Positions 1 to 14,500 of a stretch of DNA of 64,000 nt are shown here, one piece after another. The notes beneath the pieces are model-generated. The model was not told where the DNA came from. It saw only the letters and a list, made by a program, of their open reading frames with translations, and did no database searches. Origin of the DNA: Telopea speciosissima (lineage: Eukaryota; Streptophyta; Magnoliopsida; Proteales; Proteaceae); the NCBI RefSeq assembly GCF_018873765.1, contig NC_057922.1:10553563-10617562 (forward strand). Direction: 5' to 3'. A program made the position numbers and the translations under genes. Positions within the stretch are counted from its first letter, which is position 1. Every line of letters begins with the position of its first letter.

Positions 1-1085
1 CTCCTTGATGACCATCTTTCTTCCATGATGCACTAGTTTAAGCTTATAAATTTGCGGTGGCATGGCACCACGAAGGAAGGATTCCTTCACCGATGACCAC
101 CATTGTACTTGAATAAGTGTTTAGGAACATTGAAAGGCATTTTGTACCTCTAATATACTTATTAAACATAAGCATTTTTTTAAAATAAAAATCTTTTACT
201 ATTATTTATTTTGCCAATAAAAACATAGTGTATGGTGATCATGGTTTGAGCCTTGAGGTATCGGTTTTGAATTGCCTATACCAGGTGATACGTTACAATT
301 CTATTAGTCACTAATCTCAATATCATATCTGTGATAAGATACGAACAAAAGGTAAAACAATCAAAATTCTATTTTTTTTAAAAAATAAAGGAAATCAAGG
401 GTAACTTTGTTTGATACGACCAATCCATGCCAATGCCGTATCAATTTTATAGACCGATACCCAATCTAATACCGTACACTAAAACCATGATGACGATATA
501 TCAAATTTTTATCATAAACATAAATAATAATGAGATACTCACGATGTTGTTCTTCTCTAGTCCCAACTCCCGGGAGATGGCATGGCAAAGCAGTCCCAAA
601 ACACTAACCTCAAACCATAAAATGAGAGCGTGAGAAAGAGAGAGAGATGGTCTCATAGTCCCAGAAAAAGATATCTGTGATAAACAAAAGCTAAAAACTC
701 CACTCAGGTAAGTTGCAGTCTTAGTGGGGTCTTTGATAATTCTATTTTCTTAATATGATAATGGCGTTCAAATATATCTTTCTCTCTCTCTCTTGTTAGT
801 GCCGTCAACGACTGATTATTTTCTTTGCGGATTTTCCGAGGTTCCCAATTTTCATCCACATTTGCCATTTTGACTCCGTCATCTCTCTCTCTCTCTTGCT
901 CTACGGGATTTCGTGGTATATGCATATATATATATATATATATCTAGGTATCGATACGATATTGATATTTAGAACCATAGGTGTATATGGCGTACATTAT
1001 GACCTTTCTCAGACTCCGCAGTGTCAAGAATCTCATGCATTAGATACATCCATGTTTATGTTAGAAGAGGGTAGAAAATTATAAG
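1..1085. other. Intergenic AT-rich DNA with dispersed repeats
   Basis: No gene is visible. The stretch carries several short words of the GATACCGATA / GGTATCGATACG kind (near 255-300, 415-480 and 945-985) that recur near 1915-1985, so it looks like eroded copies of one dispersed repeat. A TA microsatellite lies near 925-945 and CT tracts near 780-795 and 880-896. Short open frames here have no recognisable domain. Confidence 0.5.
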
Positions 1086-1091
1086 CCTATC

Positions 1092-1219
1092 AGGAGAGAG
1101 AATGCTATTTGGTCATGTGGTTCTATGCTATCATCCAATATGAGAGGTGGGGTGATCAGTTCGACACCCATGTGTCTGGATATAGGGGCGCGACCAATTC
1201 AAGCAGTCTTCTTTTCCCC
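1092..1219. mobile_element. MITE, GGG...CCC family, eroded copy
   Basis: The left end reads like GGAGAGAGAATGCTATTTGG and the right end like GCAGTCTTCTTTTCCCC, an imperfect inverted pair. The interior holds the family words ACACCCATGTGTCTGG and GGGGCGCGACC. It has no coding capacity. Membership in the family is by similarity to the better preserved copies at 1686-1827 and 31224-31406. Confidence 0.5.
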
Positions 1220-1685
1220 TAACTATTTTTATTTCTTGAAGATTATGAAAAATACTGTTGAACCGACGTACAAGTTACTTAATAAGAGAAATGTGTGTGA
1301 ATGAGGATTAAGGATGGCTAGCTCGATGGTCACAAGATTAATTAGACTTTCAATTCAATGCAACTTCATGCAGTTTTATGCCCTAACTGTCCCGAGATCC
1401 ACGCCAAGGAACTAAATTAAACGAGTGAAAGACCAAATCATTAAAGAAGCTAGAGCTACTAGTACTACCCTCGTTTGCTGGACCACCACTAACCATTTCA
1501 CATTTCATGTTTCATGCCTTCGGATCTCCTAAGCTTCAATAAACACCATAAAAATCATACACAACGACAGAGACTGTGAGAGAGTGAATTAATTGATTAT
1601 GACTAAAATATTGTTAGATTAATCAGATTCTCATGGAGATTCTTCATGTTTTATTTTAATATTTCAAGTGTCTATTATAAAATTA

Positions 1686-1827
1686 GGGCTCATGTACATT
1701 CTCTGTGCCGCATCACAGGCTACGCCCAGACACATGGACCTGCCACTTAGGGGGGCAGGATGATCATTGCGCCCACCCCCATGTGTTTGGGCGCAACCTG
1801 CGCCCCTGGCACAGAGAACATTCTCCC
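1686..1827. mobile_element. MITE, GGG...CCC family, with 9-bp target duplication
   Basis: The ends are inverted repeats sharing ATTCTCTGTGCC on the left and GGCACAGAGAA on the right, starting GGG and ending CCC. The flanks are ATAAAATTA (1677-1685) and ATACAATTA (1828-1836), eight of nine identical, which reads as a 9-bp target site duplication. GGG termini with 9-bp duplications point to a Mutator-like (MULE) non-autonomous element. The copy lies about 740 bp upstream of the TSS-type start codon. Confidence 0.7.
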
Positions 1828-2014
1828 ATACAATTAACAAAGAGAAAAAAAGACCTTCATCAGACTTGATAACGTTTTTACTCTTATGGGATTCGCCAGA
1901 ATCAGTATTAGACTATTGGTGGTCTCCACCGATATCGATACAAATTGAATCAATCCGATACCTTCAAACCATGGTTGAACCGGGTCAAGGGCTCTGAAAT
2001 TATTGAATTCCCCA

Positions 2015-2020
2015 CACGTG
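2015..2020. promoter_or_regulatory. G-box-like CACGTG upstream of the TSS-type gene
   Basis: A palindromic CACGTG core lies 548 bp before the start codon, in an ACACGTGAT context. Plant bZIP and bHLH factors bind this core. Whether it is used here is not shown by the sequence. Confidence 0.3.
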
Positions 2021-2193
2021 ATAAAAAACGTTCCCCACGTCAGCTGTCATCGTCAATGTGCCACCTGTCATCTATTCAACGATCAGCCTTTTCGTCCACC
2101 AATTTCCTTTTTTTGTCCTAATTCATGGGTGTATCATGTGTGGCCCCTTAAGAGGTACCTCACATGTTTGTCAAGTGCCCATAACACACAAAG

Positions 2194-2218
2194 TTGAGAG
2201 AGAGAGAGAGAGAGAGAG
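2194..2218 (+). repeat. GA microsatellite in the probable 5' leader
   Basis: About 12 GA dinucleotides lie 350-375 bp before the start codon of the TSS-type gene. GA/CT tracts are common in plant promoters and 5' leaders. A short AAGCAAGCAACC-like repeat follows directly. Confidence 0.6.
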
Positions 2219-2567
2219 TAAACAATCAAGAGAGTAAACAATCAAGCAAGCAACCAAGCAAGCAAGAACGAAAGGTCAGTATTTCTCGGAAATCCTCAGG
2301 AGGCTAAAACCCAAAACCCTTATCCCATCTTCTTCAAACTTTTAACCCTTTACAGATTTTCCATTCTCTTTCTGTCTCTCTGAACTCTAAAGACCTTAAA
2401 CAGAGACTTTCTCCTTATTCTGCTATTTTTGTTTTTGTGTTTTTCTTTTCCTATCCGATGTTTGACTAATGTTTGCTGTGATTTTCCTGAATCCTTATTT
2501 ACAATTAGTATGAATTCTGAAATGGGTTTTTAAATCTATCCTTGAAGAGATTTCTTTCTGAGGCAAA

Positions 2568-5500
2568 ATGGCACCCAAATCTGGACGAGGTAAAGCCCAC
2601 AAAAGCAAGGGAGAGAAGAAGAAAAAAGAAGAAAAGGGTTTGTTCTTACTTCTGATATCTAAATAAACACAGATTATAGTGCTTTATTTTTTCCCCCTTC
2701 TACTAATCCAATCTTTCTCTTGTGCTCTGATTTTCCAGTAGTGCCTTCTGTTATTGATATAACTGTAATCACTCCATATGATTCCCAAGTTATTCTCAAG
2801 GTATGGTCTTATTCCCCCATCACCCCTCCCTTCTGACTGCAAAACCCTTTAAGATTTGGTTCATTTGTGAGTTGCTGTATTAGTTGTTGTTACTTCACTA
2901 ATGGTGTATTCAACTCTGTTTGTGGAAACTGAAGGGAATCTCAACTGATAAGATTCTTGATGTAAGAAGGCTATTGGCTAGTAATGTTGAGACTTGCCAT
3001 TTTACTAACTATTCCCTGACTCATGAGGTGAATCTTTTTCGATCTCTTTTCTTTTTTCTTCAATTCACTCAAATTTTCTTGAATTCTATTCTCAATTCAG
3101 TCAATTAGCTTCAACTACATTTGATTAAAAATTGAACACTTGTGTGTAGGTTAGAAGGCTGAGATTAAAGGACACAGTTGATGTAACTTCTCTGAAACCT
3201 TGTTTGTTGAAGATGGCTGAAGGTAGGTGAGAGGTTACAGCTTCACAATTGATACAGCTTCACCAACATATATGTATATATTTTCTATGGGAGAGTGTTA
3301 CTTGAAAGGCAGTGTGACCCCTACACTAGCAGGGGGTAATGGGAGTCCACAAAGGCATCAATAGGAGTAGGATTTTTGCCTTCCATGGAGTGTAGAGCAA
3401 TCATTTTGCGTCCTATGTGACTAGGTGCAGGGCCACAGTGTCTTTCAGGGTTCTTTTTTTTTAATTTACTATGTGATATGTTGGTGGTGTGTAGCTTGCG
3501 TCTAGCATAGCCCCCCTAAATGACTTTCCCTTTCCTTACAAAATGAAAATCCTCCTTATCAATGCCCCAACGCATACCCCCATTGGCCTGACATTGGTGT
3601 AGAGGCCATGGCTACGAGATGCCTGCACCCACAATAGGATGGGGCGAAATGATAGTCCTACCTCATGAAATACGAAAATCCCATTCTTATTGATGCCTCC
3701 GCTTATGCCCATATTGGCCAAGGGCAACACAGCCTGACAGCAATCCCCTGCCTTATATATATATATTTGATGAAACTAGGTAATCGGAGCTCATCAATGG
3801 CCAAATATTGTTGGGTGGTCCATCCTCCATAAACTACACCATCAAATGGTCCATTTTGTATTCTTACAAAAAACTAAAAAAATGGTCCATATTGTATTTA
3901 TTTAATTAAGAGCCGCCATCGCAGTTTCACCAACCCATATCAGCTACATATGGGCCCACAGATTCGACGATCAAGATTTTTTGCTTGGTAGGATCGACGA
4001 TCAAGATCGATGGGCCCTCAATGTATAAAACTCGTCACATGTGTGGTGACTGGTGAGGGTATTATGGTCAAGTAGTTCCTAACATTGCCCAACAATATTA
4101 GTTAATTTACGATGGAAAACCACTTGTCCACGCAGAGGACTACATAGAAGAAGAGCAAGCGGTGGCACACGTGCGAAGGCTATTGGACATCGTTGCATGC
4201 ACCACCTGGTTCGGGAAACAGAGAGATGGAAGTACAGAAGCTCGAGCCAAGAAGACAAGAAACCAAAACTCGAATTCGAGCTCTAGCCCTCCTTTGTCTT
4301 CGAATGGAGGAGAAGTGCGATCTGGGTCTGCTTCAGAAGCATCGGTTTCTGCAATTTCAGATAAATTCGACATGGTTGCTATTCACCCTACTCCGAAACT
4401 CTCCGGTTTCTATGATTTCTTCTCGTTCTCCCACCTTAGTCCGCCTATTCTGTGTGGGTTTTCCATTCTCTCTCTCTCTCTCTTTTTCTCTAGTTTCATT
4501 CTCATTGCTTCTATTTCATGACGAAATTCGACGGATTAAAAAGAAATTTGGAATTAAAGGTTAGAATTTTGGTGAGTTTTCTGCAGCACTGAAGAAATGT
4601 GATCGTAGTGGTGTTGAGGAGAGACACGAGGTGGATTATTTTGAAATTCAGGTAATTATATCTTTAATGAAATTGTCCAACTTACAAATCCACGGGATTG
4701 GGAAATGCAAAAAGTTTTAATTTTCCTGTCATTTAAGTGAACCTGTTATTTATCCTGCATAGTTTGTGATCAGTTACTTAGAATGTTCAACATTCATGGC
4801 TAGATGTGCCTTTCCTTTTTAAAGAAACATGACATCTCATGTACTGCCACGTGGCAATGGCTGGATGCTGGTTTAAGCCAGACCATGTAGATGGTTGAAC
4901 TCTGTTTCCTTGATTGGCATGTATATGACTTTGGGCGGGAAAAAAAATGTGCAGGTTAAGATTTGCAACGGGAAGCTCATAACAGTGGTTGCGTCTGTAA
5001 AGGGGTTCTACTCCACAGGGAAGCAGTTCATCCAAAGTCGTTCGTTGGTGGATCTTCTACAACAGTTAAGCCAGGCTTTTGCTAATGTGAGTACTTGATT
5101 TTTCACCTATCACCCTTTTCTTGCTTTGATTACCTTCAATTTGCATTTCATTTCTGGGTCCCTTAGATTTGGTAGGTTTTTTGTAAGATTAGACTTTTGG
5201 AGAACGGAATCAACACTGCCTGGTTTCTATTTGCAACAGAAACCTCAATTGTTATCTGAGATGGAGCCTGATGAGATATAGCAACATTGCTTCCTTGGAG
5301 GCAGCATTTCTTCTATAGTCACCACATATTAAACTTATCTAGGTAAATTTGGGCCCGAGGTTTTTGAAATAATTATGGAAATGCTGCCTCCAGGGAGTTT
5401 TTTAGCTATGGAGTTCTTGATGGTGGAGGAAGGTGTTGGCGGGAAACGCCCAACGCAGCAGAGGATCAGATTGTTCTCCTCTTGCATGAGAGATTTACCG

Positions 5501-8500
5501 AACAAAAATTAATGGGGAGGAAAGTCATAGTGGTTAAAGTCCGTTCATTTCATCATTCGTCACCATTTAGGGAGGGGGAAGGGGAGGGAGCTTAGAGGGT
5601 GGGAGGGCTCAGCATCAATGTTATCATGCATTATTTAAAAGAATTATCTGCAATTACTATTAACAGATCATGTTCAAATATATTATTAGAAATCCAATTG
5701 AAATGTACTTATGTACAGGTTGGAAGTATTACTTAAAGGATTCCATGAAGAATAATATTTAAAAAGCATTCTACTTTGTAGTATTCGAATTTTTCCTTTT
5801 GCACATACTACTTGAAAACATTATCTAGGAAACTACCTGGTGTATATAAAATATTAATATTACAATTATTACTGTTTCCACGATATATTGGTATTAAAGG
5901 TTGTGTGGGTGGGGGGGTCAAGGAGAAAACAATGTAGGTTCTTATAGTGTAGATGTGCCGAGTATGGCGTACAACATATTGTTAAGAATTTAATCCATCT
6001 TCATTTATTTTTATTCTCATTACTATTACATTATGATTGTTGCAGGCTTATGAATCTTTAATGAAAGCTTTTGTAGAGCACAATAAGGTGATATATATTG
6101 AACCTTTTGTGAGACTTTCAAGTATACATATAATGTTTTTTGTTTCCTATTTCAATATGAAAATCATCAGAAATGTATTTTGCATTCTCCAGTTTGGCAA
6201 TCTACCCTATGGATTCCGTGCAAATACATGGCTTGTCCCTCCAACAGTGGCTGTTTCTCCATCAAATTTTCCCTCACTTCCAATGGAAGATGAAACCTGG
6301 GGTGGCAGTGGTGGGGGTCAGGGACAAAACAATAAGTATGATGATCGACCATGGGCCATGGAGTTTTCCATATTGGCAAACCTTCCTTCAAAAACCGAGG
6401 AAGAGAGACTGGTCCGTGATAGAAAGGCATTTTTGCTCCATAATCTGTTTGTGGATGTCTCAATTCGTAAAGCTCTTTCAGCAATTCGTCAAATTATGGA
6501 TGCCAATATGAACACGAAAAATGCTCTTAGTGGTCCCCCAGGTTCACTTCTGCATGAAGATCGTGTCGGTGACTTGTGCATTTTAGTGAAACGGGATGTG
6601 GAAGACACAAGTTCAAAGCTCCATGAGAAAGTCAACAGCAGCCTAGCACCTGGTATTGCCTGTAAGGATGTTGCTGTAAGGAATCTACTTAAGGGGATAA
6701 CTGCAGATGAGAATGTAGTGGTTCATGTAAGGATTTATTCCCCTAAATTTCTTTTTGTTGATGGCTAATTCTGCAGTAGAGTATGAACCCTGAAGCAGCA
6801 TAGTGAACTTGCAGGATACTTCCACATTGGGTGTCGTTGTCGTAAGACATTGTGGTTACACTGCAACTGTGAAAGTCATTGGTGATGTAAAGAAGGAAAA
6901 TTTCAAAGCTCTAGACATAAATGTTGATGAACAGCCAGATGGAGGTGCCAATGCACTAAATATTAACAGGTAGATGATTATAAAACAGGAAAATTATGGG
7001 ATAATCTGATTGATAAGTTTTATTTTAATTTTCCCATGTTTTAAATGGTGACAACTAAACTGGATCAACGGTTTTCCTGTTTCAATCAAAACTGAATTAA
7101 GGCATAAAGTTAAAACAAATTTGTGTAGCTACACAGGCTCCAATTTCGTGTCTAGGAGGGATGAAATTCCATCCTCCTCTGAATCATAATTATCACATAC
7201 TGATACATGCACATGCGTACCCAGGAAATACAGGAGGTAACCATCAATGGTACAATGTTAAAATTGTCATATATAATGCCTCTTTGAAGCTGACCTTTAA
7301 CTATACATCAGAAGAACCATAATCTAATATTATGGTAAGTGGCTTTCCCCATCATCTCCCAGCAGGTATGGTACTTGAAAGGCAGATCCACTACAGAAGA
7401 TCATACTTGTGGAGAGAAATTTTACAGGGAAAATTAAAAGGTCATCTCTTCAGAAATAAAAGTAATCAAAGGTCATCTCTTGAGAAATAAAAGTCAGCAA
7501 ACAATTCACAGTAGATTTCATAAAATGTATCATGTTGTCTGTTTCTGTCAATCCCCCATGCAGGTATTGTCAAGTGTTACCCATGTGATGCCTGGAAACC
7601 AGGGGGGCATGTGGCATTCAGGTATTTGAGCTTAGGTGAAGTATAAGTGTATAACTAGGCGTTTACCAGGATAGTTGTCTAGATTAATTGTTTTTAAATA
7701 ATATGTGCTGTTGAATGTGAAACCACAACCACACGTGCCATGCATTCCATTGATTGAGCTCAGATAGCTTGAATATATATATATTTTTAACCTACTCTAT
7801 CCTATTCTATTGGGGGGGGGGGGGGAGGTGTGAACCCAAGACCTTCTGGTAGGATGGGCTTTAATGCTCCACACTCTACCAAGTGCGCTAGGCCCTTGTT
7901 CTCAGACAGCTTGAATATATGTATCAATATGCACTCCCCACTGATAAATGGACTAGTTAGCAATCCTCCCAATGCTGCCTGCTTGGTGTTTTAACAACAT
8001 GGGTCCAATTCTTGTTAGAGTTGCAAAAATAATCAAAACAAGCAAAGAATAAACCATGTAGTCCTTATATGTTTTATGTATCTAGTATGAATTCTATTTC
8101 ATATTCCAGCTCTATAGTGTTTTATGAACATATATTTGCGCTTTTGTTTTTAAGCATGACGTTATGGACTAATTATTTGTTAAATATTCCACAGCTTAAG
8201 GACTCTGCTTCATCAGTCATGTATTGCCAAATACCAGTCTCCTCTATCTGATGATGATCTGGAGGCAGGTAAATGCTTAGTGCGAAAAGTAATCTATGAT
8301 AGCTTGACTAAGTTAGAAGGGGAACCTGCTGTTACTGAAAGGTCTATCAGATGGGAACTTGGTTCTTGTTGGGTAGAACATCTACAAAAGCACGACACTC
8401 CAGTAAGTAACAGCTCAAAAAGCAATGTAGAGGAGAACAATGCTGAATTAGCCGTTAAAGGTCTTGGGAAGCAATTAAAACTGTTGAAGAAGAGAGAAAA

Positions 8501-11500
8501 GAAAACAGAGTGTGTCAGCGAAGACAGTTCTAGCACAGGAAGCATGCTCACTGCTGAAAGCACTGATTTTGCGGACCAAAAGGGCAAATACAATGCTGAC
8601 GACGATATAAAGAAGTTGATTCCTGAGGCAGCCTTTTTGCACTTGCAAAAGACTGGAACAGGTCTTCATCAAAAGGTCATTGAGATGCTCTTGTTAAGAT
8701 TCACTTGTTCATCTTTTGTTGATATAATCCAGGATAGAATGCTGTCAATTTGCTAGCTTAAATATGGCATTTTCCATGAGTTCTCTGTAGATCTCCTATA
8801 CCTAAAACTGATGTGGTAGAATGGCCTAAGTGAACCATCCAATCTGTAATATTCTCTTGGATTGTCTGAATAGGAAATAGGATCAAAAATATATATTTAA
8901 AAACTAAAGCTGTATGGTCGGAAGGTTAGAATTGCCAATGGCTAAGCTTTACAACAGTTGTCAAAATAAGGACATCACAGTCCAAGCAATGAACATCAGC
9001 TTCATGTTTTTTACGATGGCTATATTTGGATTTAGAAAAATTGGGTCCAGCTTCACTTCCATGTTTTTCTTGTTCCGACAGCTATGGGGGAGCAGAAGCT
9101 TCTTAGTTTTACTGTAATCCTGTTGCATCATAATTATTCCTGTAGTAGATTCTTTACTACTACTTTGTGTAAAATTACTTGCTAAGGTGAAGCCAACTTG
9201 TCATACTGGTACCAATCATCGATATTAGTGATTTTGAGAGGCTCAATATATTGGTAGATCTGAATGTTGTGGATAACTGCACGGATAAGAAGTACTAGCA
9301 AGTGTTCCTATATTTCAAACTACAGTAGTGATAGATAACTAAGAACTAGAAGAATCCGTGCAAATAAATATTTTCTGTAGGAGGATATGTTCTAGATGAT
9401 GTCTCAACTGATTTTTCTTATGTCTTCAAATTATTTTATCCAATATAATCTGAGCTTTCTTTTACTATCTGGTGTTTGAAACAGTCCTTGGATGAGCTTA
9501 TTGAGATGGCCCACAAGTATTATGATGAAGTTGCTTTACCAAAGCTGGTAATATTCTATCTCCAGATGTTTACTTTTATTACCAGATCCCAAATATTATT
9601 AATATCCTTGCAAACTAAAGTTTCTCACTTCTTTAGGTAGCAGACTTTGGATCACTTGAACTTTCTCCAGTTGACGGACGCACACTAACTGAGTTTATGC
9701 ATACTAGAGGTCTTCAAATGCGTTCCTTGGGACGTGTGGTAAGGAAACAATCCTTTTTTTCAGTGTTTTGGCCACAGACCTGGCTTGTCATTGTGAATAT
9801 CTTCTTACACATTCAGTTTCATGGTAGTGGCACCTTAAATAATAGACTAGCTGAAAACATTGAGCTCCATTGGAAGGTCTAAAATCTTGTCACTTGAGTG
9901 TGAAATTTGCATGCCAAACCATTTGGTTCTGTTTCAACTCAAATAAATTCCTCCCAGGATTGGGCATTACTTGGGGGAATCATCTTACTTACTTTTGTGA
10001 GATTTTAGACTTTACTTCATTTTGTTTAGGTTTTTGTTGGCAATCACACTTCTATCCTGGAAGGGGTGTCAAACAGTGCATCTTGTACATAGTTTTATTT
10101 ATTCTCATACTCATGTCATGTGGATTCAGGTTGAACTTGCACAGAATCTTCCCCATATACAGTCTCTCTGCGTTCATGAGATGGTTACCCGAGCCTTCAA
10201 GCACATACTTAAAGCTATCATTGCTTCTGTTGAGAATTTGGGAGACTTGCCTGCAGCAATAGCCTCATCCTTGAATTTCTTCCTTGGGTCCTGCATAAAG
10301 GAAATCAATGATCAAGATTTAACCAATGATTATACTCTAATCCTCAGGTGTTTAAAGACCTTTGTTGCCAGGAGGTTTGGTTGGAGGCTAAAAGACGAGT
10401 TTCAACACCTGAGGAAGTTCTCAATTCTCAAAGGACTTTGCCATAAGGTACCCTCCATGACCAACCTTTTCCTTTCAGCTCCAGATCCTGACTAAACTGA
10501 GATGCTTAATTTAATGTCTTTGTAACCCAGGTTGGATTGGAATTGGCTCCAAGAGATTATGATATGGATAGCCCAAACCCCTTCAAGAAATCCGATGTTA
10601 TTAGTGTAGTCCCAGTGTGCAAAGTAGGAACCAGTATCTCTTCTCTTTAGCTGATTTTTTTCTTTCTTCCATGATATTTTCATCCCAAAAATCAAGTTTA
10701 GATTGACTTAAAACAACCTGTCTGCTTCATTTCTTTTCTGCAGCATGTCACATGTTCATCTGCAGATGGCCGAAACCTATTGGAGTCATCTAAGATTGCA
10801 TTGGATAAAGGAAAACTTGAGGATGCAGTCAACTATGGAACAAAGGTACCAATACAATTAGGGATAAACTACATGCATCACTTACGACTTTCATAAATCT
10901 GATTCCTTCTGTATCACTTGGACTTGAAGGCATTGGCAAAAATCATAGCTGTATGTGGTCCCTATCATCGCACAACTGCAAGTGCATACAGTCTTCTGGC
11001 AGTAGTCCTGTACCACACAGGAGATTTTAACCAGGTAACACAACTTTTGGGTTCAGGTTGGGTTTGAACTTGAAGAATATTGCTTCCATAAGTGAACAAC
11101 TGAAACTTAATTTTTCTTGAGAAGACATCGACATCTCTTTGTTAGTTTAAGGAACTTATTGTGAAGAAAACAAAGCTAATAAAGCAAATCAATTGATGAA
11201 CATGAAGTGCAGATAGAAAGATAATAGTCCAATCATATAAACCTCATTACACCCGCTGGGAAACTGGAACAGCACAGAGTAGGAAGTACAACTTTGAGAT
11301 TTTCAGAATGGCCATCTCTAATACTGACAGACTGAAATATACTCGAGGCCACAATCTGCAAGATCTTACCGAGTTAAAACTTCCAAGACTAAGCACCTAG
11401 TTAACCACTGAGTTTCACACTTTCACCCATCTTACAACATGCTTTCATCCTCTCTCTCTTTCTCTCTCTTCTGTGCATGTTGTGTTTTTGTGGTTAATTT

Positions 11501-14500
11501 AATTTCTCTCTTCAATGTCCCTCTTGCTCAGGCAACTCTATATCAACAAAAGGCCCTAGATATCAATGAGAGGGAGCTTGGTCTTGACCACCCAGACACA
11601 ATGAAAAGCTATGGAGATCTTTCAGTATTTTACTATCGCCTGCAACACATTGAACTGGCTTTGAAGTAAGTTTGTATTTGACTTGCTAAGGTGAAGTCAT
11701 CTTTCAGCTTCTATACTGATGGCACATGTTGAATGGAAAATAGGAATACTCACGATGATTAATTTTTTTTTTCCAGAGTTCTTACCTTGTAGAACATTTC
11801 CTTTGCAACATATTCTCATTCATTCTATCAGTCATTAATCTTATTGGAGATCTGGATAATCTTTTATAATCAATACTCTAATTTGGTTCCCCTGAATGAC
11901 GTAATGCACAAACTGCAGGTATGTCAACCGTGCATTGTACCTTCTTCATTTTACATGTGGACTGGCACATCCAAACACGGCTGCAACATATATAAATGTA
12001 GCTATGATGGAAGAAGGCATGGGAAATGTTCATGTTGCTCTCAGATACCTTCATGAAGCCCTTAAATGTAACCAGAGATTGCTAGGAGAAGACCACATAC
12101 AGGTCTACTCTCTCTCTCTCTCTCTCCCTCTCTTCTCACACACACACACACATGAAGACAAAACACTATCTATTTCATATGAATGAACATGTTATATTAT
12201 CTTCCTTTTTCATCCGACAGACTGCCGCAAGCTATCATGCCATAGCCATAGCCCTTTCATTGATGGAAGCATATTCTCTCAGCATGCAACATGAGCAAAC
12301 TACATTACAAATTCTTCAAGCTAAACTTGGACAAGAGGACCTCAGGACTCAGGTAACCATTACAGATGCAGAAATTCTTGTGCTATTTTATTGGATTCTT
12401 ATGAAGCAATTTTGGGAATTCAGACTTCTTTATTGTCCTTTGATTGGTTGCAAAACTCAATCCACCGCATGTTTTCAGCCAGGCACCTGTTGCTGGGGAA
12501 TTTATACAAATTTCGAGATTTAAAAGTTATGTCATGTATTTCCCTGCAGGATGCGGCTGCATGGCTTGAATATTTTGAATCAAAAGCTTTAGAACAGCAA
12601 GAAGCTGCCCACAATGGGACTCCAAAGCCAGATGCATCCATTGCAAGCAAAGGTTACCTTAGGTATTTACATGGTATTTCCTGTTTACTTGATTTAAGAC
12701 ATGGAACTGTTCTTTGAGCACCAAAAACTTTGACCTTTGTTGCAGTGTGTCCGATCTCCTTGATTACATAAGCCCTGATCAAGATTCAAAAGGTCTCTAT
12801 GTACAGAAGAAACAGCGATGCATAAAGGTAGCCACAGCTGACTTACATTCTCTCTGTTCTCTTGAGGCTGGAAACAACCATTCTTCAATCTTTTGCCTTT
12901 TTTCTTTTTACCCCCTCTTTTTGAATTGACTAATTATCTCATCCAATCTAGAGACTGTAATAATATCAGAAATTAAAACTCAGCAATCACAACCAGATAG
13001 AAGAGAGAAGAAGAAAGAAGAGACTGCCAAAGAGAATAACTGTCGATAGATTGGCAGTCCCCCTCCATCGTGTATATATAGATCAGCAATTACAAGGGCC
13101 AAGGAAAGGACTAGGAGCTTCATTAGTCCTTGCATAAATACTACTACTAAAACATGCCACGATAGGGACACTCCCCCTATCATGGTTAACTACAAATATA
13201 ACACACACCCGCAGTACAACTCTTAACAGAGAGGAACATTTTTCAAGAATTTCTTTACATTATGCTTAACGATCTCAACCTAGTTACATTCTGAATCAGA
13301 ACTTTGCCTGAGGTCTCACCTCTTCCAGAGTCAAAACAGTTTTTCTGTGCATTTCAATATTAATCAAATACCAAAAGCTCAAGATTACTTGAAACCCAGA
13401 TCAGATTTAGTTTGGAAAATCAACTTGAAATGAGTCACTGGGAAACATGTAATAAATTAAATACATAAAGAAATCAACAGTAAAGAATAGCTACAATATG
13501 GAGATTCACTAAAATAGCATAATGGTACAGTTCTAGTATCATAATAGTACTAAATGTTAGACCTTAAATTATGTCTTCAATATGGACAAAATGTTCCTCA
13601 TTTTCACGAAAAACTAACCCTTAAAGTTAAATTTATCGCCTCCATTTGATCCCTTAAAAAAAATACTAATTGGTAGTACTTCCATCTTTAGAGTTGATTC
13701 AAAACTTTATCAACGTTTCTTCACTTTTAGTATCTCCAAGAATCGTTGACCTTCCTCTCAGCTTGTAGGCATGCAAAATAAGTTTTCACTCTTCATGTAT
13801 TGGGTTTTCAAAATTTGTTTCACATTTTGATGGATGTTTTTATGGAAAATGTTGCAATTCAGATTCGTTTCTATAAATGAACTCAGTGGATTAAAAATTC
13901 CATGAACTGAAATTCTGGCTGCAATAACTGTTTTTTTCCTCTGTACTTTAGGTGCTACAGAGTAGTGGTAGAAACCACCAAGTACAACATGATGATGCAA
14001 TCACTGATAATATCCAGTTTGATGAAAGCTCAATGCACACTGCTGTGGAAGAAGAAAACAAGAAGGAAGAAAAGTCAGATGTAATACATCTGGAAGAACT
14101 TAAGGAAAATGATAATGGTTGTGGGCATGAGCCTGTGAATGAATTAATGCCAGAAGAAATCCCTGATGAAGGGTGGCAAGAGGCCAGGCGGTCTGGAAAT
14201 ATTGGGGGCCGTAAATTTCAACCTAGACACCAAGCTCCCGCGAAGTTAAACATGAACAAATCTGAATCCTCTTACTTTGGAGATACCAGATTCCACAGAA
14301 AAACAAAATCACCACCCAGGAAGACAATCTCAAAAACTGCTTCTAATGAAGTCTCTGCTGATTTAAAGCAGCCAATAGCTCCAAGCTTGAGTCTTGAAGT
14401 AGATCAAACCAGATTGCAAGCAAAGAATCCAGCTTGGAGACTTCCCTCTCCCCCATCAACTCTCACTACTATGGTTTCAAAATCTCTATCATACAAAGAA

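Noticed and set aside
4193-4564. A 123-residue frame overlapping exon 5 of the TSS-type gene
   Set aside because: It is an alternative frame of a well supported coding exon.
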